Assembly: GCF_000014005.1 (NCBI RefSeq) | Contig: NC_008009.1 | Coordinates: forward strand, 4,774,001-4,838,000 | Reading direction: 5' to 3' | Length of the DNA stretch: 64,000 nt | DNA from: Candidatus Koribacter versatilis Ellin345 | Lineage (GTDB): Bacteria > Acidobacteriota > Terriglobia > Terriglobales > Acidobacteriaceae | Shown here: positions 55,721 to 64,000 of the stretch, piece by piece | Numbering within the stretch: position 1 is the stretch's first letter | Layout: every line of letters begins with the position of its first letter | Translations under genes and position numbers: made by a program | Notes under the pieces: generated by a model | Databases searched by the model: none | What the model saw: only the letters and a program-made list of their open reading frames with translations | Told to the model about the DNA's origin: nothing

Positions 55721-57262
55721 ATGGCTGCAACTGCTGCTCCCTCCAAGAATCAGGGGAGGAGCGGGAGCGCTGAGCGCTCTCAGCCTTTGCCACTTCACAA
55801 ATATCCATCGCTTTACCAGGTCAACACTCGCGCCACGATGCATGACCTCTCCGTAAAGCTCGGCCGCAGCGCTACGCTTGACGACGTCTCTGACGAATAC
55901 CTTTCCAGCCTCGCGCAACAAGGCTTCGACTGGGTGTGGTTCCTCGGCGTGTGGCAAACCGGCGCCGCTGCCCGCGCGGTCTCACGCTCGCATCAAGAGT
56001 GGATCGACGAGTATCGCCAAACCCTCGGCGATTTCACCGACGGCGACATTTGCGGATCGTGCTTCGCGATCACCGCTTACCAGGCGCACACCGACTTCGG
56101 AGGCAACGACGCCCTTGCGCGCCTCTACAAGCGGGCTCACCAGCAAGGTCTGCGGCTATTGTTGGATTTCGTGCCCAACCACACCGCGCTGGATCACTCC
56201 TGGCTCGAAACACATCCTGACTACTATGTCGCCGGAACCGATGAAAAGCTGCAGCACGAACCGCAGAACTATGTGCGGCTCAACACGTCGCAAGGTCCGC
56301 GCATATTCGCCTTTGGCCGCGATCCGTATTTCGCCGGATGGCCCGACACGCTGCAACTGAATTACGCGAACCCCGCTCTCCAGGCCGCCATGCGCCTGGA
56401 GCTTCTCAACATCTCGGAGTTCTGCGATGGCGTTCGCTGTGACATGGCGATGCTCATCCTTCCCGATGTCTTCGAGCGCACGTGGGGGATGCATCCAGAG
56501 CCATTCTGGCGCAAGACGATCGACGCCGTTCGCGCTTCAAAAGCCGGTTTCCTGTTCATGGCGGAGGTCTACTGGGACCTCGAATGGACGCTCCAGCAGG
56601 AAGGCTTCGACTATACCTACGACAAACGCCTCTACGATCGTCTCCGCGAAGGCCACGCCACTCCGGTACGCGACCATCTCCGCGCCGACATGGAGTTTCA
56701 ACGCAAGTCCGCGCGCTTCCTTGAGAACCACGACGAACCGCGCGTCGCCGCGACCTTTACCCCGGAAATGCATCGCGCCGCCGCCATCATCACCTATCTC
56801 TGTCCCGGCCTGCGGTTTTTTCACGACGGACAATTCGAAGGCCGCGTCAAGCGTCTCTCCGTTCACCTCGGTCGCCGCCCGGAAGAGTCTACGAACGAAT
56901 CGATCCGCGCTTTTTACCAACAGCTTCTAAAGTGCATCCACGAGCCCGCCATTCGCGATGGTCAGTGGCAGCTTTTGAATGCCACACCCGCTTGGGTCAG
57001 CAATTGGACCTTCGAATCGTTCGTCTGCTTCAGTTGGCAAGCTGACGGCGAGCTGCCCTTCCTAGTGGTTGTGAACTATAGCGATCACCAAAGCCAGTGT
57101 TACTTGCAACTCCCGTTCGACACGCTCCGCAGTCACTCGGTTTCGTTGCAGGATTTGATGGGTTCCGCAATCTACGAGCGCGTCGGCGATGAACTGCTCT
57201 CTCGCGGACTCTACCTCGACACGCCGGCGTGGGGCTTCCACGTCTTCAAGACCACAATCTAG
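55721..57262 (+). CDS. GH13 alpha-amylase-family glycosidase
   Basis: A 513-residue cytoplasmic (no signal peptide) GH13 enzyme acting on alpha-glucosidic bonds. The four signature regions are readable: DFVPNH, GVRCDMAML with nucleophile D241, FMAEVYW with acid/base E282, and FLENHDEPR with D338. A C-terminal beta domain (about 415-513) with VVVNYSDHQSQCYLQL follows. It resembles uncharacterised amylases that accompany glucosidases in Acidobacteria and Cyanobacteria. The GH63 gene starts 27 bp downstream, so the pair probably handles intracellular glucans or compatible-solute glucosides. Confidence 0.9.
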   Translation: MAATAAPSKNQGRSGSAERSQPLPLHKYPSLYQVNTRATMHDLSVKLGRSATLDDVSDEYLSSLAQQGFDWVWFLGVWQTGAAARAVSRSHQEWIDEYRQTLGDFTDGDICGSCFAITAYQAHTDFGGNDALARLYKRAHQQGLRLLLDFVPNHTALDHSWLETHPDYYVAGTDEKLQHEPQNYVRLNTSQGPRIFAFGRDPYFAGWPDTLQLNYANPALQAAMRLELLNISEFCDGVRCDMAMLILPDVFERTWGMHPEPFWRKTIDAVRASKAGFLFMAEVYWDLEWTLQQEGFDYTYDKRLYDRLREGHATPVRDHLRADMEFQRKSARFLENHDEPRVAATFTPEMHRAAAIITYLCPGLRFFHDGQFEGRVKRLSVHLGRRPEESTNESIRAFYQQLLKCIHEPAIRDGQWQLLNATPAWVSNWTFESFVCFSWQADGELPFLVVVNYSDHQSQCYLQLPFDTLRSHSVSLQDLMGSAIYERVGDELLSRGLYLDTPAWGFHVFKTTI

Positions 57263-57289
57263 CGCCCGCCAGGCCACAAGGAGTTTGCA

Positions 57290-60028
57290 ATGACGCCTCC
57301 CACTGATACGCCGCTCAACTACGAACAGACTGCCGAACAAAAACGGCTCAATGAGGCCCGCGAACAAGGAACTCCCTGGAAGAAGTGGGGCCCTTATCTC
57401 AGTGAACGTCAGTGGGGCACGGTCCGCGAGGATTACAGCGATGACGGCAACGCTTGGAATTACTTCAGCCACGACCAGGCCCGCTCGCGTGCCTATCGGT
57501 GGGGCGAAGATGGCATCGCCGGATTTTCCGACGACAAGCAACAACTTTGCTTCTGCGTGGCACTTTGGAATGGACGAGATCCGATTCTCAAAGAGCGCCT
57601 GTTCGGCCTGACTAACAGCGAAGGCAATCATGGCGAAGACGTGAAGGAATACTACTTCTACGTAGACAGCACTCCGACTCACTCATACATGAAGTATCTC
57701 TACAAGTATCCGCAGCGCGAATTCCCATACAGCGACCTCGTCGTCACCAATGGCAAGCGCTCTCGCGACGAATTCGAATACGAGCTTCTCGATACCGGCG
57801 TCTTCGACGACGATCGCTACTTCGACGTCTTCGTTGAGTATGCGAAAGTCGACCCGGAGGACATCCTCATCCGCATCACGGTTCACAACCGTGGTCCCGA
57901 AGCAGCCGAGATAGAAGTCCTCCCCACGCTCTGGTTTCGTAACGCCTGGTACGACGGAACATCACCGAAGCCGATGCCGATGAAGGCAGACGCGAACAGC
58001 ATTGTGTGCTCCCACGAAGCGCTCGGCACCCGTACCCTTTACTGCGACGGCAAGCCCGAACTCCTTTTTACCGACAACGAGACCAACCTTGAGCGGCTGC
58101 GAAGCCAGCCCAATCCCACGCCCTACGTCAAGGACGCATTTCACGAGTACGTGGTGAACGGCAAAAAAAATGCCTTGAATCCCAAGAACGAAGGCACCAA
58201 ATCAGCAGCACGCTATCGTCTTAAGGTGCCGGCAGGAGGCTCCCAAGTCGTCCGCCTCCGTCTTACCGCCGACAACAAAACCGATAAGTTTTCCAACTTC
58301 GATCGGACATTCAAAGCGCGTCTCGACGATGCCGACGAGTTCTACGCGCGCATCGTGCCGGCTTCCCTTTCCGTCGAAGAAAAACGTGTTCACCGCCAGG
58401 CGCTTGCCGGCATGCTTTGGAGCAAGCAGTATTACTACTTCGACGTCGACAAATGGCTTGCCGAACACGACGCACATCCCCTACTGAGCGCCGGCACGAA
58501 GAAAGTTCGGAACCAGGAATGGTTCCACATGCTCAACAGCGACATCATCTCGATGCCCGACAAGTGGGAATACCCGTGGTATGCAGCGTGGGACCTCGCC
58601 TTCCACACCATCGCTCTATCGCTTGTCGATTTTGACTTCGCGAAGGACCAACTGCTCCTTATGTTGCGCAATCTCTATGCCCACCCCAACGGCCAAATCC
58701 CCGCGTATGAGTGGAATTTCAGCGATGTCAACCCACCCGTGCACGCGTGGGCCACGCTCTTCCTCTATAACATCGAGAAACAGCTGGGACGCGCCGACCT
58801 TCGGTTCCTGGAGCGCTCATTCCAGGGCCTGATGATGAACTTCAATTGGTGGGTCAACCGCAAAGATCCCGAAGGCAAGAACGTTTTCGCCGGCGGGTTC
58901 CTCGGTCTCGACAACATCGGTGTCTTCGATCGCAGCGCCCCCCTCCCTACCGGCGGCCACCTGGAACAAGCCGATGGCACGGCGTGGATGGCTTTCTACT
59001 GCCAGAACATGTTCGAAATCGCGCTCATCCTCACCGACTATGACTCGATGTACGAGGAAGTAGCCTTCCGTTTCCTCGAGCACTTCCTTTGGATCACCTA
59101 CGCCATGGACCGTATCGGTGAAAACCACGATGAAATGTGGGATTCCGCCGACGGCTTCTTCTACGATCTGCTCCACCTTCCCGGTGGCGACGCCATGCGC
59201 CTGAAAGTTCGCTCCATGGTCGGCCTGCTGCCTTTGTGCGCATCCAGTGTCCTCGAACCCGGAGCTGCAGCCCGGCATCCCCGACTGCTGGAGTTAATCA
59301 ATCTGTTCCGCAAACGCCACCCCGATGTTCTCGAACATATCGCACCCATGGACGGAAGATTTATCGGCTACGACAATCGCCGCCTGATGTCCGTTTGCAA
59401 CAAAGAAAAGCTTGAACGCATTCTTCGCTACATGCTCGACGAGAACGAATTTCTCAGTCCGTACGGAATTCGCTCACTCTCGAAATACCACCTCGACAAC
59501 CCCTTCTGCTTCCATTTGGAAGGGCAGGAGTTCAAAGTCGGGTATCTTCCTGCAGAGTCGAATAACGGTATGTTCGGCGGCAATTCAAATTGGCGTGGCC
59601 CCATCTGGATGCCGGTGAACGGCTTGATCATCCGCGCGCTGCTAAACCTGTATCAATTCTTCGGGAACGATTTCAAAGTCGAATGTCCAACCGGTTCCGG
59701 CAAATTTATGAACCTCTTCGAAGTGTCGCAGGAAATAAGCCGCCGCCTCTCAAGTATCTTCCTGCCGGATGCCAATGGTCAGCGACCAGTCTACGGGGGC
59801 AGCAAGAAATTCCAGGATGATCCGTATTGGAAGGACTACATCCTCTTCTACGAATACTTCCACGGCGACAACGGAGCTGGGCTAGGCGCAAGCCATCAGA
59901 CGGGGTGGACTGGACTCATCGCCCGAACCCTCGATCTACTCGGACGCCTCGACGCAGAAAATGCGCTCAAGATTCACAAGAGCGCTCTCACGGCGCGTAT
60001 GACGCGCGAACAAGTCGCCGGCTCCTAG
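57290..60028 (+). CDS. GH63-family glucosidase
   Basis: A 912-residue cytoplasmic protein of the GH63 (mannosyl-oligosaccharide glucosidase-like) (alpha/alpha)6 superfamily. Features include WGPYLSERQWGTVREDYSDDGNAWNYFSHDQARSRAYRWGEDG at the start, GMLWSKQYYYFDVDKWL before the catalytic barrel, PAYEWNFSDVNPPVHAWA, and GENHDEMWDSADGFFYD with candidate acidic catalytic residues. NSNWRGPIWMPVN is the usual late motif. Bacterial relatives hydrolyse alpha-glucosides such as glucosylglycerate or kojibiose-type sugars. It has a GGAG ribosome site and a hairpin terminator, and sits in an operon with the GH13 gene. Confidence 0.9.
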   Translation: MTPPTDTPLNYEQTAEQKRLNEAREQGTPWKKWGPYLSERQWGTVREDYSDDGNAWNYFSHDQARSRAYRWGEDGIAGFSDDKQQLCFCVALWNGRDPILKERLFGLTNSEGNHGEDVKEYYFYVDSTPTHSYMKYLYKYPQREFPYSDLVVTNGKRSRDEFEYELLDTGVFDDDRYFDVFVEYAKVDPEDILIRITVHNRGPEAAEIEVLPTLWFRNAWYDGTSPKPMPMKADANSIVCSHEALGTRTLYCDGKPELLFTDNETNLERLRSQPNPTPYVKDAFHEYVVNGKKNALNPKNEGTKSAARYRLKVPAGGSQVVRLRLTADNKTDKFSNFDRTFKARLDDADEFYARIVPASLSVEEKRVHRQALAGMLWSKQYYYFDVDKWLAEHDAHPLLSAGTKKVRNQEWFHMLNSDIISMPDKWEYPWYAAWDLAFHTIALSLVDFDFAKDQLLLMLRNLYAHPNGQIPAYEWNFSDVNPPVHAWATLFLYNIEKQLGRADLRFLERSFQGLMMNFNWWVNRKDPEGKNVFAGGFLGLDNIGVFDRSAPLPTGGHLEQADGTAWMAFYCQNMFEIALILTDYDSMYEEVAFRFLEHFLWITYAMDRIGENHDEMWDSADGFFYDLLHLPGGDAMRLKVRSMVGLLPLCASSVLEPGAAARHPRLLELINLFRKRHPDVLEHIAPMDGRFIGYDNRRLMSVCNKEKLERILRYMLDENEFLSPYGIRSLSKYHLDNPFCFHLEGQEFKVGYLPAESNNGMFGGNSNWRGPIWMPVNGLIIRALLNLYQFFGNDFKVECPTGSGKFMNLFEVSQEISRRLSSIFLPDANGQRPVYGGSKKFQDDPYWKDYILFYEYFHGDNGAGLGASHQTGWTGLIARTLDLLGRLDAENALKIHKSALTARMTREQVAGS

Positions 60029-60050
60029 CCTCAACCGGGATACCTTTTCA

Positions 60051-60083
60051 TCGCCGCGAGTCTACCTCGCGGCGACCTCTCTT
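60051..60083 (+). terminator. Hairpin terminator after the GH63 gene
   Basis: TCGCCGCGAG pairs perfectly with CTCGCGGCGA (60051-60075) around TCTAC, followed by CCTCTCTTT. The T-run is imperfect. Confidence 0.7.
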
Positions 60084-60149
60084 TATGCCCACCGTGGATA
60101 AACTCTAGTAACCTCAGCGAGCGTCGTTATGCGCCACGTATCGCGACAG

Positions 60150-60236
60150 ACTGTTAGCTTTAACAGACCCCTGTACAAATGATTGCTGAATCAATCAGTT
60201 TTGCCAGTAGGCGAGAATTCACTCTATTCATACGAT
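60150..60236 (+). promoter_or_regulatory. Tandem CTG-N10-CAGT-type sites before the REC-only gene
   Basis: An upstream dyad ACTGTTAGCTTTAACAGA (60150-60167) lies 41 bp, about four helical turns, centre-to-centre from a second site whose right half GCCAGT (60203-60208) is followed after 22 bp by TACGAT (60231-60236). The left half of the second site is degenerate (TCAA). Confidence 0.5.
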
Positions 60237-60288
60237 TCAACCAACGTGGATTGGGCGAGAAGTAGCGGCGCCGCTGGGTGACGTGGAA

Positions 60289-60687
60289 ATGGCAAAAGCT
60301 AAAGTCGTACTCGCTGACGATAACTTAGCGATCCTCGGGCAAGTGAATTCCCTGCTCGACGAATGGCGAGAATACGAAGTTCTCGCCAAGTACGAAGACG
60401 GAAATCAACTCTTACGCGAATTTCGAACCCACGACCCCGACATCGTGGTGCTCGACATCTCAATGCCCGGCATGAGTGGGCTCGAAGTCGCCGCGCGGCT
60501 TCAGGACGCGGGATCCAGGGCCAAAATTATCTTCCTGACCATGCACGAGGACCACGACTTCCTTCGCGCCGCATTGGGGGCTGGAGCCGCCGCATACGTG
60601 CTGAAGTCGCGGCTCTGCATAGACCTCCGTCTGGCGATGAAAGCAGTACTTTCCCACCAGATGTTCGTCTCGCCAGTTCTTCTCTAG
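60289..60687 (+). CDS. Single-domain response regulator (REC only)
   Basis: A 132-residue receiver domain with D10/D11, phospho-acceptor D56 (VLDISMPGMSG) and a conserved Lys in YVLKSR. It ends SHQMFVSPVLL with no output domain, and resembles the receiver half of NarL/FixJ regulators (compare 33641-34030). ATG at 60289 is chosen; a GTG at 60283 would add two residues. It is under tandem sites of the shared promoter type, so it may modulate the same phosphorelay, for example as a phosphate sink. Confidence 0.88.
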   Translation: MAKAKVVLADDNLAILGQVNSLLDEWREYEVLAKYEDGNQLLREFRTHDPDIVVLDISMPGMSGLEVAARLQDAGSRAKIIFLTMHEDHDFLRAALGAGAAAYVLKSRLCIDLRLAMKAVLSHQMFVSPVLL

Positions 60688-60705
60688 ATTAGATTTTCCG
60701 AAGTG

Positions 60706-60912
60706 CTAGGCGCTCGCGAATCCCTGCCCGGGGATTTCTCCTATGGTGCCGCAGAACTCGAGTTCCATCTCGCGGCAGATCGGGCAGTAAGCCCGGTTGA
60801 CGGCGCGCACACTGTGGACGGCGATGATGACTTCGCACTTTCCGCAGTGCCAGTACGTTTCTTTTAAACCGCGCTCATTCGGAAGAGTTCTCGAATTCTC
60901 TAACGGAAACAT
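60706..60912 (-). CDS. Small zinc-ribbon-like protein
   Basis: A 68-residue protein starting at 60912 behind a good GGAGG site. Two Cys pairs, HCGKC and YCPIC, separated by about 18 residues, form a likely zinc ribbon, and another Cys follows (EFCGT). Such small proteins bind nucleic acid or protein partners; I do not recognise the family. It lies 23 bp after the outer-membrane barrel gene on the same strand, so the two may be cotranscribed. Confidence 0.6.
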   Translation of the reverse strand: MFPLENSRTLPNERGLKETYWHCGKCEVIIAVHSVRAVNRAYCPICREMELEFCGTIGEIPGQGFASA

Positions 60913-60935
60913 GAGTTTCGCGCCTCCAGCGCGAT

Positions 60936-62453
60936 TTACCAGGTCCCCATTCGCAGCACGAGCCCGTAACTGAATTGCACCGAATTGCGGTAATTTGCGC
61001 CATTCACCGGACCGATCCACGCGTGCGTGTATTCCAGGTTCGCTACATGCAACTCAAGTGCGTTGTTAAACCTGTAGTCCACTCCAGCGCCTGCTTGTAC
61101 CGCAAACCCCGCCGCATCCCAGTCCTTCGTGTATGCAGCGTGCTTGAGGTAGCGCGTTTCGTCGTTGTCGGTCGGCCAGTCGGCAACCTCTGCTTTTAAA
61201 ATCGGGTCTTCATAGGACTGCGTAATCTTCGTACCACCGACTAGCGCTTGCACGTGCGGAACCCACTTGCCGTTGGTCTGGGGCGTCCAGCGCGGGCCAG
61301 TGAGATATGTCAGAGAATCACCGCTCCAGTTGTCTTTGAACCCGAGCAGTTTGCAGCCGCCAACATCCCCAAGCATCTGCCACTCCGACGACAATCGGAA
61401 CGCGGCCACGCCTCCACCACCAATACATCCAGTCGTCTGCCCTCCGCCCAAGTAAGTGCGATAAGAGCCGTCGAACGAGAACTCGAACGGCGCAACTCCA
61501 GGCTCCGGTTCTCGCGTCTTGCCACTCTGCGCGGGGCTTTCCAGAGCCGACCACGCTGCTTCTCTCTCGGAAAAGGACCTAAACACGCCCGGACGATCGT
61601 CCCGGCTCCAGGGCACTTGTCCGCCCATCATGTTCGCAAACGATCGCGCTGGATTCAGCCCGCCGCGTAGAACCACCCTTAAAAGCGGGTTCTCAATGCG
61701 GTGTTCAAGGGGCTGGATGACCTTGCGGTCAATCGCATCCTCACCAATCGCCCAACCCGTGCCGATGGTCGGCGTGATGACATGGTCCACGAAACCTACC
61801 TGGGGATACCACGACTGTACGTGCCCGATAGAAGCTTCGCTGATTGGACCAATCTCGAATTGCACGCTGTACAGGTATGCAAATGCCATGCCGCGCATGC
61901 GCTCGCGCCAGTAATCGCGGTTGCGTCCGAACTCCACGTTCCGGTATGCACGATCGTTATGCTGCCACATGAATCCCGATACAGCCCCCTGCATCGGATG
62001 GCCGACGTAGTTGATCAGGAACGCATCGCCGTCGCCCCAACCATGCAAGTTGCCCAGCGCCTTCCCGTATCCCGGTACGAACGCCTGGTGATGAGCAATC
62101 CGAGTGGAAGGCTCTGTCGCCACGCGAAATGTGTGTTCCGCCGCGAGGAAAGTGAAAGACGCCGAGAAGAGATGCTTCCAATCGACGCCCTTCGACGCTT
62201 GCGGTGCTGGCGCCACTGCAAAAATCGGCGCCGCATTCGGAAGCGAACTCGACTCATTCAACCGCGTGCCCGAGGTGTCTCCTGCGATCACCATCGAGGT
62301 CTCGCGCGCATCGTCGTACACAAACGAAAATCGAGTCGGCTGGTCGTCCGACTGCGTGTCCACAAACTCTTGGGCGGACGCGCGTCGGGATGCGCCGAAG
62401 ATCAGCGTTCCGAAAATCAAAAGCGATGAAAGAATCGCGTTGAGACGGTTCAT
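60936..62453 (-). CDS. Outer-membrane beta-barrel protein, uncharacterised
   Basis: From the ATG at 62453 the product has 505 residues. A signal peptide (MNRLNAILSSLLIFGTLIFGASRRASA) is followed by a linker. A middle region is rich in aromatic and helical segments (GDAFLINYVGHPMQGAVSGFMW, FVDHVITPTIGTGWAIGEDAID), resembling DUF3943-like outer-membrane lipid-processing proteins. The C-terminal beta-barrel (about 340-505) has alternating strands and ends VQFSYGLVLRMGTW with an aromatic terminus. Precise function is unknown. The longer frame to 62537 lacks a signal peptide at its start. A weak reverse-strand CAGT box lies upstream. Confidence 0.75.
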   Translation of the reverse strand: MNRLNAILSSLLIFGTLIFGASRRASAQEFVDTQSDDQPTRFSFVYDDARETSMVIAGDTSGTRLNESSSLPNAAPIFAVAPAPQASKGVDWKHLFSASFTFLAAEHTFRVATEPSTRIAHHQAFVPGYGKALGNLHGWGDGDAFLINYVGHPMQGAVSGFMWQHNDRAYRNVEFGRNRDYWRERMRGMAFAYLYSVQFEIGPISEASIGHVQSWYPQVGFVDHVITPTIGTGWAIGEDAIDRKVIQPLEHRIENPLLRVVLRGGLNPARSFANMMGGQVPWSRDDRPGVFRSFSEREAAWSALESPAQSGKTREPEPGVAPFEFSFDGSYRTYLGGGQTTGCIGGGGVAAFRLSSEWQMLGDVGGCKLLGFKDNWSGDSLTYLTGPRWTPQTNGKWVPHVQALVGGTKITQSYEDPILKAEVADWPTDNDETRYLKHAAYTKDWDAAGFAVQAGAGVDYRFNNALELHVANLEYTHAWIGPVNGANYRNSVQFSYGLVLRMGTW

Positions 62454-62500
62454 ACCTGGTGTTTTTAAAATTCTTCGCGACCTGGGCCCGCGTTCCAAAT

Positions 62501-62547
62501 ATTGTGAATGAAACACAGCTTGCCACGTAACTGGCAATTCTTCTAGC
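62501..62547 (-). promoter_or_regulatory. Probable CAGT-box promoter of the outer-membrane barrel gene
   Basis: Reverse-strand GCTAGAAGAATTGCCAGT (62547 down to 62530) is followed after 23 bp by CACAAT (62506 down to 62501). The core GAAGAATTGCCAGT is nearly identical to the divergent site at 62599. The -10 begins CA rather than TA. Confidence 0.4.
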
Positions 62548-62598
62548 TTGACAATCGCAAAGAGTGGTCCTCTGGTTTGATTTCGTCGAGATTTCTTA

Positions 62599-62644
62599 TC
62601 TGGAAGAAATGCCAGTACCGCGTTTCCGTGTGCCTGCCTAAACT
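62599..62644 (+). promoter_or_regulatory. CTG-N10-CAGT box promoter of the OLD-family gene
   Basis: TCTGGAAGAAATGCCAGT (62599-62616) is followed after 22 bp by TAAACT (62639-62644). The predicted leader to the ATG at 62675 is about 24 nt. Confidence 0.55.
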
Positions 62645-62674
62645 CCCTGCAAACACAAGCGGACCACGTCGAGC

Positions 62675-64000
62675 ATGCAGCTCCACTCCGTACTGGTCGA
62701 GAACTTTCGTGGAATTCGTCGCGCCGAAGTAAGTTTCAGCCGCGACACCGTGCTTATTGGCGAAAACGACTCCGGAAAATCTCGGGTCATCGAAGCCCTC
62801 TGCCTCGTTCTGAACAGCTCTTCAGGCATCATCCCCTTCGAACCTTGTCACTTTTGCGTTCCCGTCGAGGAAGCAAATCAGTTTTCGGTCCCCATTCGAA
62901 TCACGATTACATTTGCAGAACGCCACAAAGGCGAATGGTCGAGCGCCACATATCAGCCGATTCAGTCCTTGCTCGCGCCCGAGAGTTCACGCCAGCGAGA
63001 ACTCCGCCTCGAAGTCCACGCGGCCTCCGCCGACGCCAAGCCTCGCATCCGCTTCTTTTCCAGCGGCGGGGCGCTCGCTGGCTCGGAATCTCCCGAATTG
63101 CTCGCATGGGTGCGCGCTAATAACCCAATCATCCGACTCGAGCAGGGCCTGCTTAATCAGGGCGGAAGAAATGGCCCGGTTCGCAACAAGGAGATTCAGA
63201 GCTATTCCGATCTTGTTGACCGTCACTACGCTGCGTTGGTTGGGGGCGCTTCCACAAACGCAACCCTCGACCTCGAAGCCGGCTTCAAAGCGGCTCAAAC
63301 CTTGGTCGCGCTCTCCTCGCAACACCTTGATGCCAACGCCCGCCGCACCAACTGGCTCCTCGAAGAGATCGCAGGTTCCACACTCAAACTTTCAAGTCGT
63401 TTCGCAAACGACAGCACCTCCGCCCCACCCTCTGGAAATTCCTACAAAATCGGGCTGCTCCTTTTCGTTGGGGCACTCTTGCGCGCACATTCGCAGCCCT
63501 TTGGTCCAGATGCCGAACCCATCGTGATCTTTGAAGATCCGGAAGCGCACCTCCATCCCCTGACGTTGGCTTCCGTTTGGTCGTTGATTGAGCGAATGCG
63601 CTGGCAAACGATCGTTTCCACCCACTCCGGCGTCCTCCTCACCGAGGCCCCACTCCACAGCATCCGTCGCCTGATCCGTGTGAACGATGAAATCATTGTT
63701 CATCGCGTGCGTGACCGTGCGCTTACCAAAACCGACATGCGCAAGTTCCGCTATCACGTCCGCTCGCGTCGCGGGGCAGCCATGTTTGCCCGCTGCTGGC
63801 TGCTCGTTGAGGGTGAAACCGAATTCTGGCTCCTCCCCGAACTCGCGCGGCTCCTGGGATACAACTTCGACGCCGAGGGTATCTCCTGCGTTGAATTCGC
63901 CCAATGCGGCATTCCGCCTCTCGTCAAAGCCGCCCGCGAGTTGGGCATCGAGTGGCACCTTCTCACCGATGGCGACAACTCCGGCGCCATCTATTCCGCC
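62675..64000 (+). CDS. OLD-family ATP-dependent endonuclease (AAA ATPase plus TOPRIM), 3'-truncated
   Basis: The frame is open from the ATG at 62675 to the window end (442 residues so far). The N-terminal ABC-type ATPase has Walker A GENDSGKS (29-36), Walker B IVIFEDPEAHLHP with D288 and neighbouring E287, and the switch His in VSTHSG. A TOPRIM nuclease domain follows: LLVEGETEFWLLPEL (E379) and LLTDGDNSG (D432, D434). OLD proteins are DNA nucleases in repair or phage defence. Whether a UvrD-like partner (as in Gabija) follows cannot be seen. It is divergent from the barrel gene and has a box of the shared promoter type. Confidence 0.88.
   Translation, partial: MQLHSVLVENFRGIRRAEVSFSRDTVLIGENDSGKSRVIEALCLVLNSSSGIIPFEPCHFCVPVEEANQFSVPIRITITFAERHKGEWSSATYQPIQSLLAPESSRQRELRLEVHAASADAKPRIRFFSSGGALAGSESPELLAWVRANNPIIRLEQGLLNQGGRNGPVRNKEIQSYSDLVDRHYAALVGGASTNATLDLEAGFKAAQTLVALSSQHLDANARRTNWLLEEIAGSTLKLSSRFANDSTSAPPSGNSYKIGLLLFVGALLRAHSQPFGPDAEPIVIFEDPEAHLHPLTLASVWSLIERMRWQTIVSTHSGVLLTEAPLHSIRRLIRVNDEIIVHRVRDRALTKTDMRKFRYHVRSRRGAAMFARCWLLVEGETEFWLLPELARLLGYNFDAEGISCVEFAQCGIPPLVKAARELGIEWHLLTDGDNSGAIYSA

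Overview
The window reads as a typical, high-GC, gene-dense chromosomal segment of an Acidobacteriota bacterium (probably class Terriglobia). That assignment is inferred from gene content, not from a marker gene: ECF sigma/Ser-Thr kinase-TPR pairs, an imuA-imuB-dnaE2 cassette, DUF4136/DUF3300/DUF2950 envelope proteins, many two-component genes, and a C-rich/G-rich palindromic repeat. No rRNA, CRISPR array, insertion sequence or prophage was seen. There is one tRNA, tRNA-Arg(ACG).

Layout. 1-5.5 kb: the end of an M19 dipeptidase gene broken by an 11-bp tandem duplication, then nrdR, an NAD-type isocitrate dehydrogenase, tRNA-Arg, a class C beta-lactamase-like serine hydrolase and an aldo/keto reductase. 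5.6-11.1 kb: mutagenic translesion cassette imuA-imuB-dnaE2. 11.2-16.1 kb: ECF sigma factor, kinase-TPR protein, PilZ protein and a ceramidase-like membrane protein. 16.2-20.3 kb: a transporter/acyltransferase/acyl-ACP synthetase fusion overlapping a PAP2-type phosphatase gene. 20.4-22.9 kb: OmpR-type response regulator and its sensor kinase. 22.9-25.8 kb: murein-peptide module (exported Ala-Glu epimerase, NlpC/P60 peptidase) divergent from a MurR/RpiR-type regulator. 26.2-31.2 kb: a 1326-residue hybrid kinase overlapping an HD-GYP response regulator. 31.3-33.5 kb: GH3 glucosidase. 33.6-38.7 kb: a signalling island (REC-only protein, NarX-like kinase, two NarL/FixJ regulators, BON lipoprotein, RsbW-like ATPase). 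38.9-48.5 kb: patatin-Omp85 protein, NhaA and a complete RND efflux operon. 48.6-60 kb: envelope and stress genes (Spy-like protein, MscS, PPK2, DUF4136, DUF3300, DUF2950, GH13, GH63). 60.3-64 kb: REC-only protein, zinc-ribbon protein, outer-membrane barrel and the start of an OLD-family ATPase/nuclease.

The most interesting signal is a recurring promoter architecture not explained by any single gene. An 18-bp dyad (consensus [A/G/T]CT[G/A]-N10-CAGT) is followed 22-23 bp later by a TAnnnT -10-like hexamer. I find it upstream of ten protein genes between 26 and 62.7 kb (hybrid kinase, NarL-type regulator, BON lipoprotein, RND operon, mscS, PPK2, DUF4136, GH13-GH63, REC-only protein, OLD ATPase). 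It also occurs as a reverse-strand half of the shared mscS/Spy-like dyad. Weaker versions lie before nhaA, the patatin gene and the outer-membrane barrel gene. The dyad is centred near -43, as for a class II activator. One further site points leftward into a roughly 160-nt gene-free stretch that ends in a Rho-independent terminator, which suggests a co-regulated small RNA. The promoter positions also settle several start codons. The regulator is unknown. The NarL/FixJ protein at 35365-36006, whose own gene carries a perfect site, is the obvious candidate, but this is inference.
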